Origin: Chlorobiota bacterium
GTDB lineage: Bacteria > Bacteroidota > Ignavibacteria > Kapaibacteriales > NICIL-2
Assembly: GCA_026415505.1 (NCBI GenBank)
Contig: JAOAGY010000007.1
Span: 1-64,000 of the forward strand
Length of the DNA stretch: 64,000 nt
Direction of reading: 5' to 3'
Shown here: positions 33,144-42,314 of the stretch, piece by piece
Numbering within the stretch: the first letter of the stretch is position 1
Layout: each line of letters opens with the position of its first letter
Position numbers and translations under genes: made by a program
Notes under the pieces: model-generated
Databases searched by the model: none
Told to the model about the DNA's origin: nothing
Seen by the model: the letters and a program-made list of their open reading frames with translations, nothing else

Positions 33144-35609
33144 ATGCATCGTTCGATCCTGCATTATGCGACTGTGACATTTGCTGTGCTTGCACATGTT
33201 ATCGTTTTCGGTCAAGGCTTCTACGATCAGCTCGGTCAAACCGATCGTATCGTCACTCGCTACGAGCTTACTTCGACCGAGCGCGAGCGCGTCGTGGATT
33301 TCGAGCGGATTCGGATCGCTGTTCGATTCGAACCCGAGCGAAAACGCGTCATCGGTCGTGTCACGCATGTTTTCACGCCGTTGCGTGACGCGGTGGATTC
33401 GATCGTACTCGACGGCATTCGCATGACGATCGGCAGCGTTCGCAGCGGATCGCGTGCGCTGCGGTATCGCACGACCGATTCGACGGTCGTCGTGTACGGC
33501 TCGTGGCACTATCCGCAGCGCGATTCGTTCGAGATCGCCTACGAATGCACGCCGCAGCGCGGGCTGTATTTCCCTGGCTGGGACGATCCGACCGGCAGGA
33601 AGCGCAAGCAAATCTGGACGCAAGGGCAGCCGTTCGATACACGCCACTGGGTGCCGATCTACGACTATCCGAACGACAAGGCGATCACCGAAACCATCGT
33701 CACGTTCGACACGAGCTACTACGTGCTCTCGAACGGCTTGCTGCAGTCGAAGCGTCTCAATGGCGACGGCACAGCGACGTGGCACTATGCGATGACGAAA
33801 CCGCATGCGACATACCTTGTCATGCTCGCGATCGGTAAGTACGGCGTCGTCGAGCGTCGCAGCAAACGGAATGTGCCGTTGCGGCTGCTCTACTACGCCG
33901 ACCATCCCGACTGGGCGGAGCCGACTTACCGCTACTCTGCCGAGATGATGGATTTTCTCGACTCGCTGCTCGGAGTGCCGTTCCCATGGGACTCGTATGC
34001 ACAAGTGCCGGTGCAGGACTACATCGCCGGCGCGATGGAAAACACCACAGCGACCGTGTTCGGCGATTTCTTTCACGGCGATCGGCGCGCGGCACTCGAC
34101 CGACCGTATGTCGGCGTCAACATGCACGAACTGACGCACCAATGGTTCGGAGACTTCGTCACGCAACGCGACGAACGCAGCATCTGGCTCCACGAAAGTT
34201 TCGCGACGTTTTATCCGAAGCTGTTTTTCGCGCGCTACTTTGGCGACGATTACCACCAGTGGATGCGTCGTGGCGAACAGAACGCAGCGCTCGGAGCAAG
34301 CCAGAACAATGCGTATCCGATTTTGCATCTGCAATCGGGAACATCGCGCGTGTACTCGAAGGGCTCGGCGGTGCTCGATATGCTCATGGACGTGGTCGGG
34401 CGTGAGCAGTTCCATCGCGCGGTCGCTCATTACTTGCGCAGTCATGCATACGGGACGGTGGAAACGCGCGATTTCGAGCGAGCCTTCGCCGATGCGCTGG
34501 GGATGAATCTCGGATGGTTTTTCGACCAGTGGCTCTATCGTGGCGGAGAACCGTCGTATCGCGTTCGATATGCACCCGTGAGCGATCCACGATCGGGCGA
34601 GCAGTGGATCGAGTTCACCGTCGAACAAACGCAGGCGAGCGACGCACTGCAACCGTTGTTTCGAATGCCGATCGTCTTCGAGGTACACTACAGCGATGGT
34701 TCGTCGGAGCGTGTGCGTGCGTGGATTACCGAGCGATCTCAAACGGTGCGCGTTCCCAATCGGCGAAAACAATCCGTCGCGTTCGCCTTGTTCGATCCGG
34801 GTTCGATAGTGCTCAAGCGCGTCGATTTTCCGAAGTCCACTGACGAGTTGATCGCGCAAGCACGTCGTGCGCCCTCGATGATCGATCGCTACGATGCTCT
34901 GGCGACGCTCGTTGCCGACTCGACGCTGAGCGATTCGCTGTTGGCTCGCGTTCTTGTCGAGCGCTACGCTGCGGAGCGATTCTACGGTATCCGTTCGTTC
35001 ATCGCACGCACACTCGTACAGCGGCGCTCACTGCACGGTTTCGACCAGGTGCGTTCGACACTTGCGCAAGCGCTCCGCGACAGCGACGTCGAGGTTCGTC
35101 GGGCGGTCGTGTCGTCGCTGCGCAGCGTTCCGGAATGGCTTCGCAGCGACGTCGAGGCGGCATTGAGCGATTCGTCGTACCAGGTCGTCGCCACCGCGCT
35201 CGAACGGCTCGCGCAATCGTTTCCCGATCGTGCGCTCGATTACGTTCGCCGTCTCGACGGATGCGACGGTGCACACTATCGCGTGCGCATTGCGTGCTTG
35301 CGTATTCGCGCCGAGCACGGCGACAGTGCAGCACTGAAGCAGTTGGTTGATTTTGCATCACCGAGCTACGAGTTCATCACACGTGAGGCAGCGATGAACG
35401 CGCTTCGCTCGCTCGACTGGTGCGACGAAACGCTCGTGGGGTACTTGGTCGAGGCGCGCTTCCACTTCAACCGGCGCTTAGCTGCGGTCGCGCGCGACGC
35501 CCTGGCGGCTTTTGCTCAGCGGTCGCGCTACCGGCAACTCGTTCTTCGGGCGGCATCGAGAACGACCGAGCCGTGGCAACGCGAGCAGCTCGAACAGCTC
35601 CTGCCGTAA
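33144..35609 (+). CDS. Secreted M1 family aminopeptidase with C-terminal HEAT-like region
   Basis: 821 residues from ATG 33144. A signal peptide (MHRSILHYATVTFAVLAHVIVFGQ) is followed by an N-terminal beta domain, then the gluzincin domain. Substrate motif GAMEN is near 296; zinc motif HELTHQ is near 328, with the downstream Glu in WLHESFA. A linker leads to the last 270 residues, which read as helical HEAT/ARM-like repeats (LRDSDVEVRRAVVSSLRSV, then ALSDSSYQVVATALERLA). The likely site is the periplasm or outer surface, where it would trim peptides. ATG 33114 is less likely because it precedes a weaker signal peptide. Confidence 0.92.
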   Translation: MHRSILHYATVTFAVLAHVIVFGQGFYDQLGQTDRIVTRYELTSTERERVVDFERIRIAVRFEPERKRVIGRVTHVFTPLRDAVDSIVLDGIRMTIGSVRSGSRALRYRTTDSTVVVYGSWHYPQRDSFEIAYECTPQRGLYFPGWDDPTGRKRKQIWTQGQPFDTRHWVPIYDYPNDKAITETIVTFDTSYYVLSNGLLQSKRLNGDGTATWHYAMTKPHATYLVMLAIGKYGVVERRSKRNVPLRLLYYADHPDWAEPTYRYSAEMMDFLDSLLGVPFPWDSYAQVPVQDYIAGAMENTTATVFGDFFHGDRRAALDRPYVGVNMHELTHQWFGDFVTQRDERSIWLHESFATFYPKLFFARYFGDDYHQWMRRGEQNAALGASQNNAYPILHLQSGTSRVYSKGSAVLDMLMDVVGREQFHRAVAHYLRSHAYGTVETRDFERAFADALGMNLGWFFDQWLYRGGEPSYRVRYAPVSDPRSGEQWIEFTVEQTQASDALQPLFRMPIVFEVHYSDGSSERVRAWITERSQTVRVPNRRKQSVAFALFDPGSIVLKRVDFPKSTDELIAQARRAPSMIDRYDALATLVADSTLSDSLLARVLVERYAAERFYGIRSFIARTLVQRRSLHGFDQVRSTLAQALRDSDVEVRRAVVSSLRSVPEWLRSDVEAALSDSSYQVVATALERLAQSFPDRALDYVRRLDGCDGAHYRVRIACLRIRAEHGDSAALKQLVDFASPSYEFITREAAMNALRSLDWCDETLVGYLVEARFHFNRRLAAVARDALAAFAQRSRYRQLVLRAASRTTEPWQREQLEQLLP

Positions 35610-35727
35610 CACCGAGAGCGCAGATGCACAGGGCGTGCACTGGCGGTACGGTTCGTTCGTCAGTGCGGTGGGCACGTAGCGCTGTGCTACGGCATTCGAG
35701 ATTGTCGAACGATACACAGGAGAACCG

Positions 35728-36216
35728 ATGAAACCTACCGTTTTGGCGTCTGTTCAGGAGCAGATTCAAGCAGAGCTCGAATCGGCGTACCTCTACTTTG
35801 CGCTGGCATTGCAGTGCAAGGATCGCGGTCTGCCTGGTGTTGCGCATTGGCTCACCGTTCAACACAACGAAGAGCGAGAGCACGCGATGAAATTCATCGA
35901 ACATGCTCACGCTCGCGGTCAATCGGTTACTCTGTCCGACATTCGCATCAAGCGGCTCGAGTGGAAAACGATCGGCGAGCTGTTCCGCGGTGTGCTCGAA
36001 CACGAGCAATACATCACCGGGCGCATTCACAACATGTACGAGCTGGCACAACGCGAGGGCGACTATCCGATCCTTCCCCTGCTGCAGTGGTTCATCGGCG
36101 AGCAGGTCGAAGAAGAAGAAACCGTCCGCACGATTCTCGACAAAATCGCGATGGTCGGCGAGACGGGATCGAGTTTGTACTTGCTCGATCAAGAGCTGGG
36201 GCGTCGCAGCGAGTAA
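35728..36216 (+). CDS. Non-heme ferritin
   Basis: Iron-storage cage protein with ferroxidase activity. 162 residues, a four-helix bundle. Ferroxidase residues are in the expected places: ESAYLYFALAL (Glu17-type, Tyr24-type), HNEEREHAMKFIEHA (ExxH) and EQVEEEETVRTILDKI. A Shine-Dalgarno AGGAGA lies 8 bases before the ATG. The 118-bp upstream gap holds no gene; it has a short GCACTG/CAGTGC inverted repeat, and no TAnnTTTG box was found. Confidence 0.95.
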   Translation: MKPTVLASVQEQIQAELESAYLYFALALQCKDRGLPGVAHWLTVQHNEEREHAMKFIEHAHARGQSVTLSDIRIKRLEWKTIGELFRGVLEHEQYITGRIHNMYELAQREGDYPILPLLQWFIGEQVEEEETVRTILDKIAMVGETGSSLYLLDQELGRRSE

Positions 36217-36218
36217 GA

Positions 36219-36671
36219 CTATTGCGAGCCGAACACGTCCGGATAGTCGTATGCCAGATACCGTTCGGAAGTGAAGTAGCGTTCGAGGCTATCGAGAAAC
36301 CACAGCCAGCCAGCGGAGAGCTCGTTGTAGTCTTTTTCGTTCTGAATGCGCCAGTGGCGAATGACGATGCGCGTCGTCGTGCGGCTTGCACGAACGAACT
36401 CGATGACGACCTTGCTCGACGGCGCATTGAGCGGGCTGATCCAACGGAGCACCCACCGCTGCCCGCGAATGTACTCGATGAACTCCGCGATCGGCAGTCC
36501 ATCGTTGGTGTACACCTTTCCGCCGACGTGGAATTCGAAGCGTAGCGGCGGGTCGAGCCAGAAAGCGCGCTCGTCGTCGCTCTCGATTGCCCGCATGACG
36601 CGCTCGTATGGCACCTTGAGCGTGCGACGAAGCGTTACGCAATACGTGTTGTTGTATGCGACAAATGCCAT
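36219..36671 (-). CDS. SRPBCC (START-like) domain protein
   Basis: 150 residues, no signal. The pattern fits the AHSA1/SRPBCC ligand-pocket fold: TLKVPYERVMRAIESDDERAFWL, FEFHVGGKVY, QRWVLRWISPLNAPSSKVVIEFVR and AGWLWFLDSLERYF as the closing long helix. Function unknown; such proteins bind lipids or other hydrophobic ligands. A Shine-Dalgarno-like AGAGGA lies just upstream of the ATG. The 3' end stops 2 bp from the convergent ferritin gene. Confidence 0.8.
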   Translation of the reverse strand: MAFVAYNNTYCVTLRRTLKVPYERVMRAIESDDERAFWLDPPLRFEFHVGGKVYTNDGLPIAEFIEYIRGQRWVLRWISPLNAPSSKVVIEFVRASRTTTRIVIRHWRIQNEKDYNELSAGWLWFLDSLERYFTSERYLAYDYPDVFGSQ

Positions 36672-36725
36672 GGTTCCTCTCCATCCCTGTTCGTAACCAC
36701 CGACAGTAATGCACGACGTCCAATG

Positions 36726-36760
36726 TTTGTTTCACCATCGGTGGGGTGCTCGTATTTTTG
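36726..36760 (+). promoter_or_regulatory. Bacteroidota-type promoter of tRNA-Pro
   Basis: TTTG at 36726-36729 and TATTTTTG at 36753-36760, 23 bases apart (slightly long for the -33/-7 pair). The tRNA begins 10 bases after the second box. Confidence 0.6.
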
Positions 36761-36770
36761 CGACAGGCAT

Positions 36771-36845
36771 CGGGGTGTAGCGCAGCCCGGTTAGCGCACC
36801 TGCTTTGGGAGCAGGGGGTCGTGTGTTCGAATCACACCACCCCGA
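36771..36845 (+). tRNA. tRNA-Pro (anticodon TGG)
   Basis: Acceptor CGGGGTG pairs with CACCCCG over 7 bp. The anticodon stem CCTGC/GCAGG encloses loop TTTGGGA, giving anticodon TGG (reads CCA and wobble partners). The T arm is GTGTG/CACAC with TTCGAAT. The discriminator is A, and CCA is not encoded. Confidence 0.95.
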
Positions 36846-36855
36846 CTCCGGTTGC

Positions 36856-36890
36856 CGAGCGCCGACAGTAGGTCGGCGCTCGTGCATTTT
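36856..36890 (+). terminator. Rho-independent terminator after tRNA-Pro
   Basis: An 11-bp stem (CGAGCGCCGAC at 36856-36866 with its complement at 36872-36882) and a short loop, followed by TGCATTTT. It abuts the stop codon of the convergent nuclease gene. Confidence 0.8.
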
Positions 36891-37806
36891 AGAGCGTCGG
36901 AATTGCTGTGCCCTTCGACTTGAGAATGCGCGCGACGGAGTCCGGCAACGCGGTGAAAAAGCGGTAGCCCGTCGCTTGTTCGATGTCCGACACGGACGTG
37001 ACGTACTGTTCCCACGAGCCGCTCACGTCCGGACGATTCGGCATGCGAACAGCGATGACCTCGGTGGCGGTCGTCACGGAACGTTTGCCTGCTCCCTTCG
37101 GCAAAACGACGATGATCTTGAAGCACTCGGCAGGGACCCGAACGCCCCTCCCGATGACGGTTCGCGACGTGTCGTGATAGATCGGTCCGGCGACGATGTA
37201 CAACTCCTGCCGATCGTTCTTGCAGAGACGTTCGACGTACTCTTCCAGCCGCAGCCAGGGACCAGCATTGAGCGCGTGTGTCTGGGGAAGGATGTTCGTC
37301 GTGTAGAACGTCGCGCGGTTGTCCTCCTCGCTGCGAGTGCGCTCTTCCGAACGCACCATGTGGCCGCGGTCGTAATTGGAGCCGACATAGTCACGATGCA
37401 ACACGGCTGGGTACTGCGGTGGCAGCAGTGGATCGGGCATGAATTGCCCGCGGTGGCGCCGTGCTGAGCCGTACCACCATGCGCTCAAATTCCACGCAAC
37501 CCAGTTGGGGCAGCGAGTCGTCGGATTGTACGACAACACATATTGCCACCGTCGGATGATGACGTCGTCGTTCGGTGTCGCATCGGTCGGCATTCCGAGT
37601 TCCAGGTGGATGTTGTCGTTGCCGATGTTGCGCTCGGCGACGAATGCGCTGGTATCTTCGGTGAGCGTATCGCGAAGCGATTGCGCAATCGGCGTTCCGT
37701 TGTGTTGCTGTTGCCACCAAATCACAGCATAGGTCGCCAACAAGACGAGCAGGCTCCAGACAATCTGCCGTGGATTTCGGAATTGTCGCGCGCGGGAACG
37801 TGCCAT
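36889..37806 (-). CDS. Membrane-anchored DNA/RNA non-specific endonuclease
   Basis: 305 residues. A basic start and one membrane helix at about 16-32 are followed by a beta-beta-alpha-metal nuclease domain. The catalytic motif DRGHM is at 146-150 (His149 base), and TTNILPQ at about 169-175 supplies the Mg-binding Asn171. The domain should lie outside the cytoplasm, tethered to the inner membrane, where it could degrade incoming or free nucleic acid for nutrient use. No immunity gene is adjacent. It starts 6 bp after rmlC upstream (minus strand). Confidence 0.9.
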   Translation of the reverse strand: MARSRARQFRNPRQIVWSLLVLLATYAVIWWQQQHNGTPIAQSLRDTLTEDTSAFVAERNIGNDNIHLELGMPTDATPNDDVIIRRWQYVLSYNPTTRCPNWVAWNLSAWWYGSARRHRGQFMPDPLLPPQYPAVLHRDYVGSNYDRGHMVRSEERTRSEEDNRATFYTTNILPQTHALNAGPWLRLEEYVERLCKNDRQELYIVAGPIYHDTSRTVIGRGVRVPAECFKIIVVLPKGAGKRSVTTATEVIAVRMPNRPDVSGSWEQYVTSVSDIEQATGYRFFTALPDSVARILKSKGTAIPTL

Positions 37807-37812
37807 GTTCGA

Positions 37813-38397
37813 TCACAGTGTGTTGTGGTACGAAAACGTGTGCGATTCCGGTCGTTCGAGCCATTGTTGCAGTGTCATCGCGTGCCGATCTTTGTCGCTG
37901 ACGATCGGCTCTGTGTCGGATTGCCACGATATGTCGAGTGCCGGATCGTTCCAGCGTATCGCTCCTTCGCCATGGGGATTGTAGAACGCGGTGCATTTGT
38001 ATTGCACGATCGCTTCGGTGCTGAGCACGAGAAAACCGTTGGCAAAACCCGGCGGTATCCACACGATCGCGTGGTCGTCCGCCGACAGCACAGCCGACCA
38101 ATGCCGACCGCAATGCGGCGAGTCAGGGCGGATGTCCACTTCGACAAGTTGAATTCGACCGGTGCAAACCCGAAGCAGCTTGCCCATCGGTCGATCCCAC
38201 TGAAAATGCAAGCCGCGCAGCACGCCGCGCCGCGACCACGACATGTTGTCCTGCACAAAATCGGTCGGCAAGCTCAGTTCGGCGAACTCTCGCGCATTGA
38301 AGCTTTCGAGAAAGAAGCCGCGCTCGTCGCGAAACACCGTCGGACGCAGCACGACGATGCCATCGAGTGCACGTGCGACGATTTCGAATCGTGCCAT
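37813..38397 (-). CDS. rfbC: dTDP-4-dehydrorhamnose 3,5-epimerase (RmlC)
   Basis: Third step of dTDP-L-rhamnose synthesis. 194 residues, cupin fold. Conserved features: RDERGFFLESFN, FVQDNMSWSRRGVLRGLHFQ (catalytic His), VEVDIRPDSPHCGRHWSAVLSADD, IPPGFANGFLVLS and YNPHGEGAIRWNDPALDISW (catalytic Tyr region). RmlA, B and D are not nearby. Its ATG shares a base with the stop of the PdxB-like gene (TGATG). Confidence 0.93.
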   Translation of the reverse strand: MARFEIVARALDGIVVLRPTVFRDERGFFLESFNAREFAELSLPTDFVQDNMSWSRRGVLRGLHFQWDRPMGKLLRVCTGRIQLVEVDIRPDSPHCGRHWSAVLSADDHAIVWIPPGFANGFLVLSTEAIVQYKCTAFYNPHGEGAIRWNDPALDISWQSDTEPIVSDKDRHAMTLQQWLERPESHTFSYHNTL

Positions 38398-39473
38398 CAG
38401 TCGTCGTAGGATGTTCGAAAAACTTCCGTGCGTGCCGGATACGTCGCGCGAAAATGCTCGATCGCAAGGCAACGCTCGCTCGGTGGCAGACGGACAATTC
38501 TGCGAAGCTGGTCGGTGTCGCGGTCGAATTGCCGCGCACGTAAAAGCTCGTCCAACACAGTGTGCGGCGCGATGCGACCGGTCAACAATCGCCGTGGCGG
38601 AAGATCGAGCGACGGTCGGACGAACGTCGCACCGCAAAACGCGTAGTACTGCTGTGCGACCAGTACCGATGCGTGCAACTTGGCGTTGACCGAGTGACCG
38701 GCGATGTGTGGCGTCGCAACAAGAGCGCGACGTGCAAGAGCAGGCGATACGTTCGGTTCGTGTTCCCATACGTCCACAGCTACTGCGACGCCGCGCCGGA
38801 GAGCGTCGAGCAATCCGCGTTCGGTCACGATGCCGCCACGCGAGGTGTGCACGATCAATCGAGCCGCCGAACGGTGCAATCGTCGCGCATCGAGCAAACC
38901 GTGTGTCGGATACGGTCCGCTGAGCACGAGCGGAACGTGGTTGGTCAGAATCGTACTGCCATCGAGCACTTCGTCGAGCGTTGCAACGCCGACGTAACTC
39001 GGAAATGCGAACCCTGCATCCTGTAGCGGTGGATCGCTGACGACAATGCGCAAGCCGAGGCGGTGCATGTATTCTGCCACACGCCGTCCGATATTGCCGA
39101 AACCGACGATGCCGATTGTTTGCTCTTCCGGTGCCACACCCTCGCGCGAGCACCAAAGCAAGACGCTCGCCAGGACGTATTCGGCGACGGCGTTGGCATT
39201 GGCGCCGCCAGCGAGTGCGACGACGTAGCGCGGATCGCCGACGATGTCGCTTGCGATGTGATCGCTGCCACTGGTGACCGATCCGATGAACCGGACAGCG
39301 GTACCGTCGAGCAGCGAGCGTGTTATCCTGACAGTCGAGCGAATAAAAAGCGCTCGGCAATGCATCTGCACAAGAAGCTCTCGGTCGAGTCGGTGGTGGT
39401 CGAACGTTCGCACCTCATCCAGCGGCGTCAGAAGTTCCGCCAAAAGCGGGATGGTACGATCGATCAAAATCAT
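38397..39473 (-). CDS. pdxB: Erythronate-4-phosphate dehydrogenase (PdxB-like)
   Basis: D-2-hydroxyacid dehydrogenase, 358 residues. The N-terminus MILIDRTIPL and SVTSGSDHI match PdxB. AGGANANAVAEYVLASVL corresponds to the PdxB motif PGCNAxAVxEYV, NAD site IGIVGFGNIG follows, and catalytic Arg (TSRGG), Glu (EHEPNVSP) and His (ATPHIAGHS) are all present. PdxB acts in the DXP-dependent pyridoxal phosphate route. Other pdx genes are not nearby, so a general 2-hydroxyacid dehydrogenase role is possible. It overlaps the lipoprotein gene by ATGA. Confidence 0.82.
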   Translation of the reverse strand: MILIDRTIPLLAELLTPLDEVRTFDHHRLDRELLVQMHCRALFIRSTVRITRSLLDGTAVRFIGSVTSGSDHIASDIVGDPRYVVALAGGANANAVAEYVLASVLLWCSREGVAPEEQTIGIVGFGNIGRRVAEYMHRLGLRIVVSDPPLQDAGFAFPSYVGVATLDEVLDGSTILTNHVPLVLSGPYPTHGLLDARRLHRSAARLIVHTSRGGIVTERGLLDALRRGVAVAVDVWEHEPNVSPALARRALVATPHIAGHSVNAKLHASVLVAQQYYAFCGATFVRPSLDLPPRRLLTGRIAPHTVLDELLRARQFDRDTDQLRRIVRLPPSERCLAIEHFRATYPARTEVFRTSYDD

Positions 39474-41143
39474 CGCTGCAATCGAATCGTGACACCGTCT
39501 GTTTCCCATCGCGCTTTGACCGAGACCGTCACCGGCTCGAGCGCAACCGGTTCGCCGAAACGGAGCGGTTCGATGCAGCCACCATCGAAACGACCGTTGC
39601 CATCGGTATCGCAAAACGCGTCGAGCCGATACGAACCTTCCGGCAGGTACGGTATCGCAAATCGTCCGGTCGAATCGGCAAGCGCTGTTGCGACGATCTC
39701 CCCGCGACCGTTGCGAGCGACGACGACGCGATGTCTGCATCCGCAACAGGAATCCTCGACCACGCCGCGGATGCTTCCGCCGTTGCGTGTGTCGAGCGTG
39801 ACGATCGTTCGGAAGACGATGCCGGTATCGCTGCTCGGTACGCCGCGCCAGGAACGAGCGCTGTCGAGCTGTACTCGCCAGACGTACTGCGTTGCGGGGT
39901 TCAGTGAATCCAGCGGTCGCGCGACAATGTGCGCGTCGTCGTATCGCTCTATGGCGAGCGGCAGTGCGATCCCGCGTCGCGACTCGGCAAGCGCGATAGT
40001 AGGCAAGCGATCGAGCGCGTCGCTCCAGATCACATGGAGCGATGGCAGAAGTCCAACATCTCGTGTCGTATCGCGCTGCGGAATGATTGTTACTACGCCG
40101 AGCCGCATGTTGTCGGCAGCGTCGGCTCCATCGAACGTCACAGCGGTGGTGTCGGTGATAAGGCGTGCCCCTGTCGTATCGCGCAGATCGGCATCGGGAG
40201 CCAGCGACAGGACGTATCGTCGGCTTGCAGCGAGCTGCTCGGATGGAACGAGTTCGATGCGATCGCTTTCGCGAGCCAGCACAGCCGCGATGCCGATCGT
40301 TTTTCGCTCGCTCGAATCGGTAAGACGCCACTGCACGCGAGCGACGCGCTGCAGCGGTTGCGAGAGCCTGACGCGGATCCGCTGGCTACTGACAGCACGT
40401 GCATCGAGTATGCTCACCGGCGTACCGACCTGCGGTGGCGACAACCACAAACGCAGCGATGGACTGCTTGTGCCGACTCCGGCAGCGACCGCTTTCGATG
40501 CAACGCCACACCACTCGCCTCGGTCGTATTCGCCGTTGCCATTGACATCGGCGAACGCTGCGACGATGAACGAGTCGCACGGCAACGCGTCGGCAATGAA
40601 GCTTCCGTCGGCAGTGGCTGGTACGACGTAGCGCAACGGCTGATGCTCCGTGTCGCGCGGGATGACGAGCGCAAACAGCGGTTGTGCGGTGCTGGCGACG
40701 ATCGTGCCGACGATGCGGCAACTGTCGAGATGGTCGCCGGTCGAAAAGACCAGCGAGAGTGGCTCGCTTGCACGGTTCCCGCGCAGATCGCGGTACGCAG
40801 CCGCGATGCTGAGCCGATACGTGGTGCTGTCGCGCAGACTGTCGAGCACGACGGTCAGCCGACGACCGCTCCAATCGAGCTGCATCGGCACGCGTGGTGT
40901 CACGAAAATGCTCCGCGCGACATCGCTCCGCTCGACGTATTCGCTGAAGACGATTTCGACAGCGACCGACCGACCGACACCGAGCGCGCCATTGGGAAGG
41001 TTGCACGATTCGACGCGCGGCGGCGTGCGGTCTTCCGGACCACCGCTCGGCGGCAGCACGACTGCGCAGCTCCATTCGATCAGAGCTGCTACCGCAATCG
41101 CCACCGTACGAGCCACACAGCGAGCACGATGAACAGTAACCAT
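39470..41143 (-). CDS. Lipoprotein with SbsA-type Ig-like domain
   Basis: 557 residues. A signal peptide ends in a lipobox-like ALIEWSC (Cys26). The mature start reads CAVVLPPSGGPEDRTPPR, a pattern seen in many Bacteroidota lipoproteins with a Big_5 domain. The Ig-like domain follows (VEIVFSEYVERSDVARSIFVTP, TYRLSIAAAYRDLRGN). Two later stretches carry EF-hand-like sites (FADVNGNGEYDRGEWC, FCDTDGNGRFDGG), so Ca2+ binding is possible. Likely anchored in the outer membrane; function unknown. The start could also be GTG 41116; the ATG lies inside the flippase gene. Confidence 0.8.
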   Translation of the reverse strand: MVTVHRARCVARTVAIAVAALIEWSCAVVLPPSGGPEDRTPPRVESCNLPNGALGVGRSVAVEIVFSEYVERSDVARSIFVTPRVPMQLDWSGRRLTVVLDSLRDSTTYRLSIAAAYRDLRGNRASEPLSLVFSTGDHLDSCRIVGTIVASTAQPLFALVIPRDTEHQPLRYVVPATADGSFIADALPCDSFIVAAFADVNGNGEYDRGEWCGVASKAVAAGVGTSSPSLRLWLSPPQVGTPVSILDARAVSSQRIRVRLSQPLQRVARVQWRLTDSSERKTIGIAAVLARESDRIELVPSEQLAASRRYVLSLAPDADLRDTTGARLITDTTAVTFDGADAADNMRLGVVTIIPQRDTTRDVGLLPSLHVIWSDALDRLPTIALAESRRGIALPLAIERYDDAHIVARPLDSLNPATQYVWRVQLDSARSWRGVPSSDTGIVFRTIVTLDTRNGGSIRGVVEDSCCGCRHRVVVARNGRGEIVATALADSTGRFAIPYLPEGSYRLDAFCDTDGNGRFDGGCIEPLRFGEPVALEPVTVSVKARWETDGVTIRLQR

Positions 41144-42300
41144 TCGATTGCGACATGAAGCAGTGAAAACATCGTCGCTGTCGGAGGCAGGAGCAACGCG
41201 ACAACAATGCTGACGATCGCGCCGAGAGTAACTGCACCAGCGACGAGACGATCCCGGCGACGACCGATGAGCAGCGCTTCGAGTGTCGTTTTCAGCGACA
41301 GCCCGACGAATGCGAGCGCGAAAAACTGCAGCGGCTCGATCGCCGCATCGAGTGCGAACGTTATGCGGACGATCGGCTCTGCAGCGATCCACATTGCGGC
41401 GGCGATGCCGATACCGAGCGCTGCTCCAGTCACAGCGATGCTGCGGACGACCGCGGTGCTGCCGTCGGCAGCCAGCCGTGGCAGTGCGACGTTGAACAGC
41501 GCACCCGGCACGATTCGCGCTGCACTGTAGATGCGGAACGCTGCCGAGAAGTAGCCGACTTCGGCGCTGCCGCCGCGCAAGCCGAGCACGACGAGCGGTA
41601 CGCGATGAACGATGCTGCTTGCAATGTTGACCAGCCACAAGCGCCACTGCTGACGAAGCTGAGCGGCGACGTTCCGCAATCGCAGCGATGCCGCAAGGTG
41701 CTCGCCGTGGAAGTGCTCTCCGGTTTCGGCTCGGAAACGAGCGAGCAAATGCAGGGCACGACCGGTGCCGATTGCCGTCATGAGCACGACAGCGAGCACG
41801 AGCGAATCGCAGAGCACGATAGCAGCGACCATCGCAACTGCTGCGACGAGGCTGTAACCGCTGCTGATCAGTTGCGGAGCGACGTATCGCTCGACACCGC
41901 GCAATGCCGCCAACACCGCAAAGCCGATACAGCTCGTCAAAACATCGAGTGCAACGACAACCGTCAATGCGAGTGCCGTCGAGCTATGAGCAGCAGCGAC
42001 TGCCAGAGCCAAGGGCAACGTCGCACACCAAAGCACCGCTTTCGTTCCGATCGCCTCTGCCAGCACGGCGCCGATACGCTCCGGTTGTCGTGCGACCGTG
42101 CGTGTGAGCCACATGTTGTAACCGGCATCGGCGACGATCTGCAGAAGTGCACCGATCGTCATCGCCATCGAGTAATCGCCGAGAGCGGCTGCGCCGAGTC
42201 GCCGTGCGACGACGATCGCAACGACTGCAAATGCGACGAGTGTCGCTGCGTCGCCGACACTGAGCCAGAAGGTCGTCCGTAGTATTGCGCGTCCGATCAC
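41089..42300 (-). CDS. Oligosaccharide flippase (Wzx/MATE-like)
   Basis: 403 residues, about 12 membrane helices. The start LRTTFWLSVGDAATLVAFAVVAIVVARRLGAAALGDYSMAMTI has the GDYS-type motif near helix 2 seen in polysaccharide flippases. It probably moves lipid-linked sugars across the inner membrane. No glycosyltransferases are adjacent. It overlaps the Ig-like lipoprotein gene by 55 bp if that begins at ATG 41143. It is divergent from the DNA glycosylase gene, with a 14-bp gap. Confidence 0.82.
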   Translation of the reverse strand: MIGRAILRTTFWLSVGDAATLVAFAVVAIVVARRLGAAALGDYSMAMTIGALLQIVADAGYNMWLTRTVARQPERIGAVLAEAIGTKAVLWCATLPLALAVAAAHSSTALALTVVVALDVLTSCIGFAVLAALRGVERYVAPQLISSGYSLVAAVAMVAAIVLCDSLVLAVVLMTAIGTGRALHLLARFRAETGEHFHGEHLAASLRLRNVAAQLRQQWRLWLVNIASSIVHRVPLVVLGLRGGSAEVGYFSAAFRIYSAARIVPGALFNVALPRLAADGSTAVVRSIAVTGAALGIGIAAAMWIAAEPIVRITFALDAAIEPLQFFALAFVGLSLKTTLEALLIGRRRDRLVAGAVTLGAIVSIVVALLLPPTATMFSLLHVAIEWLLFIVLAVWLVRWRLR

Positions 42301-42314
42301 AACACGATAGAGCG

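Noticed and set aside
33138-34859. A 573-codon minus-strand frame across the M1 peptidase gene
   Set aside because: Arg-rich, no recognisable domain, and the plus-strand zinc motif and signal peptide are intact.
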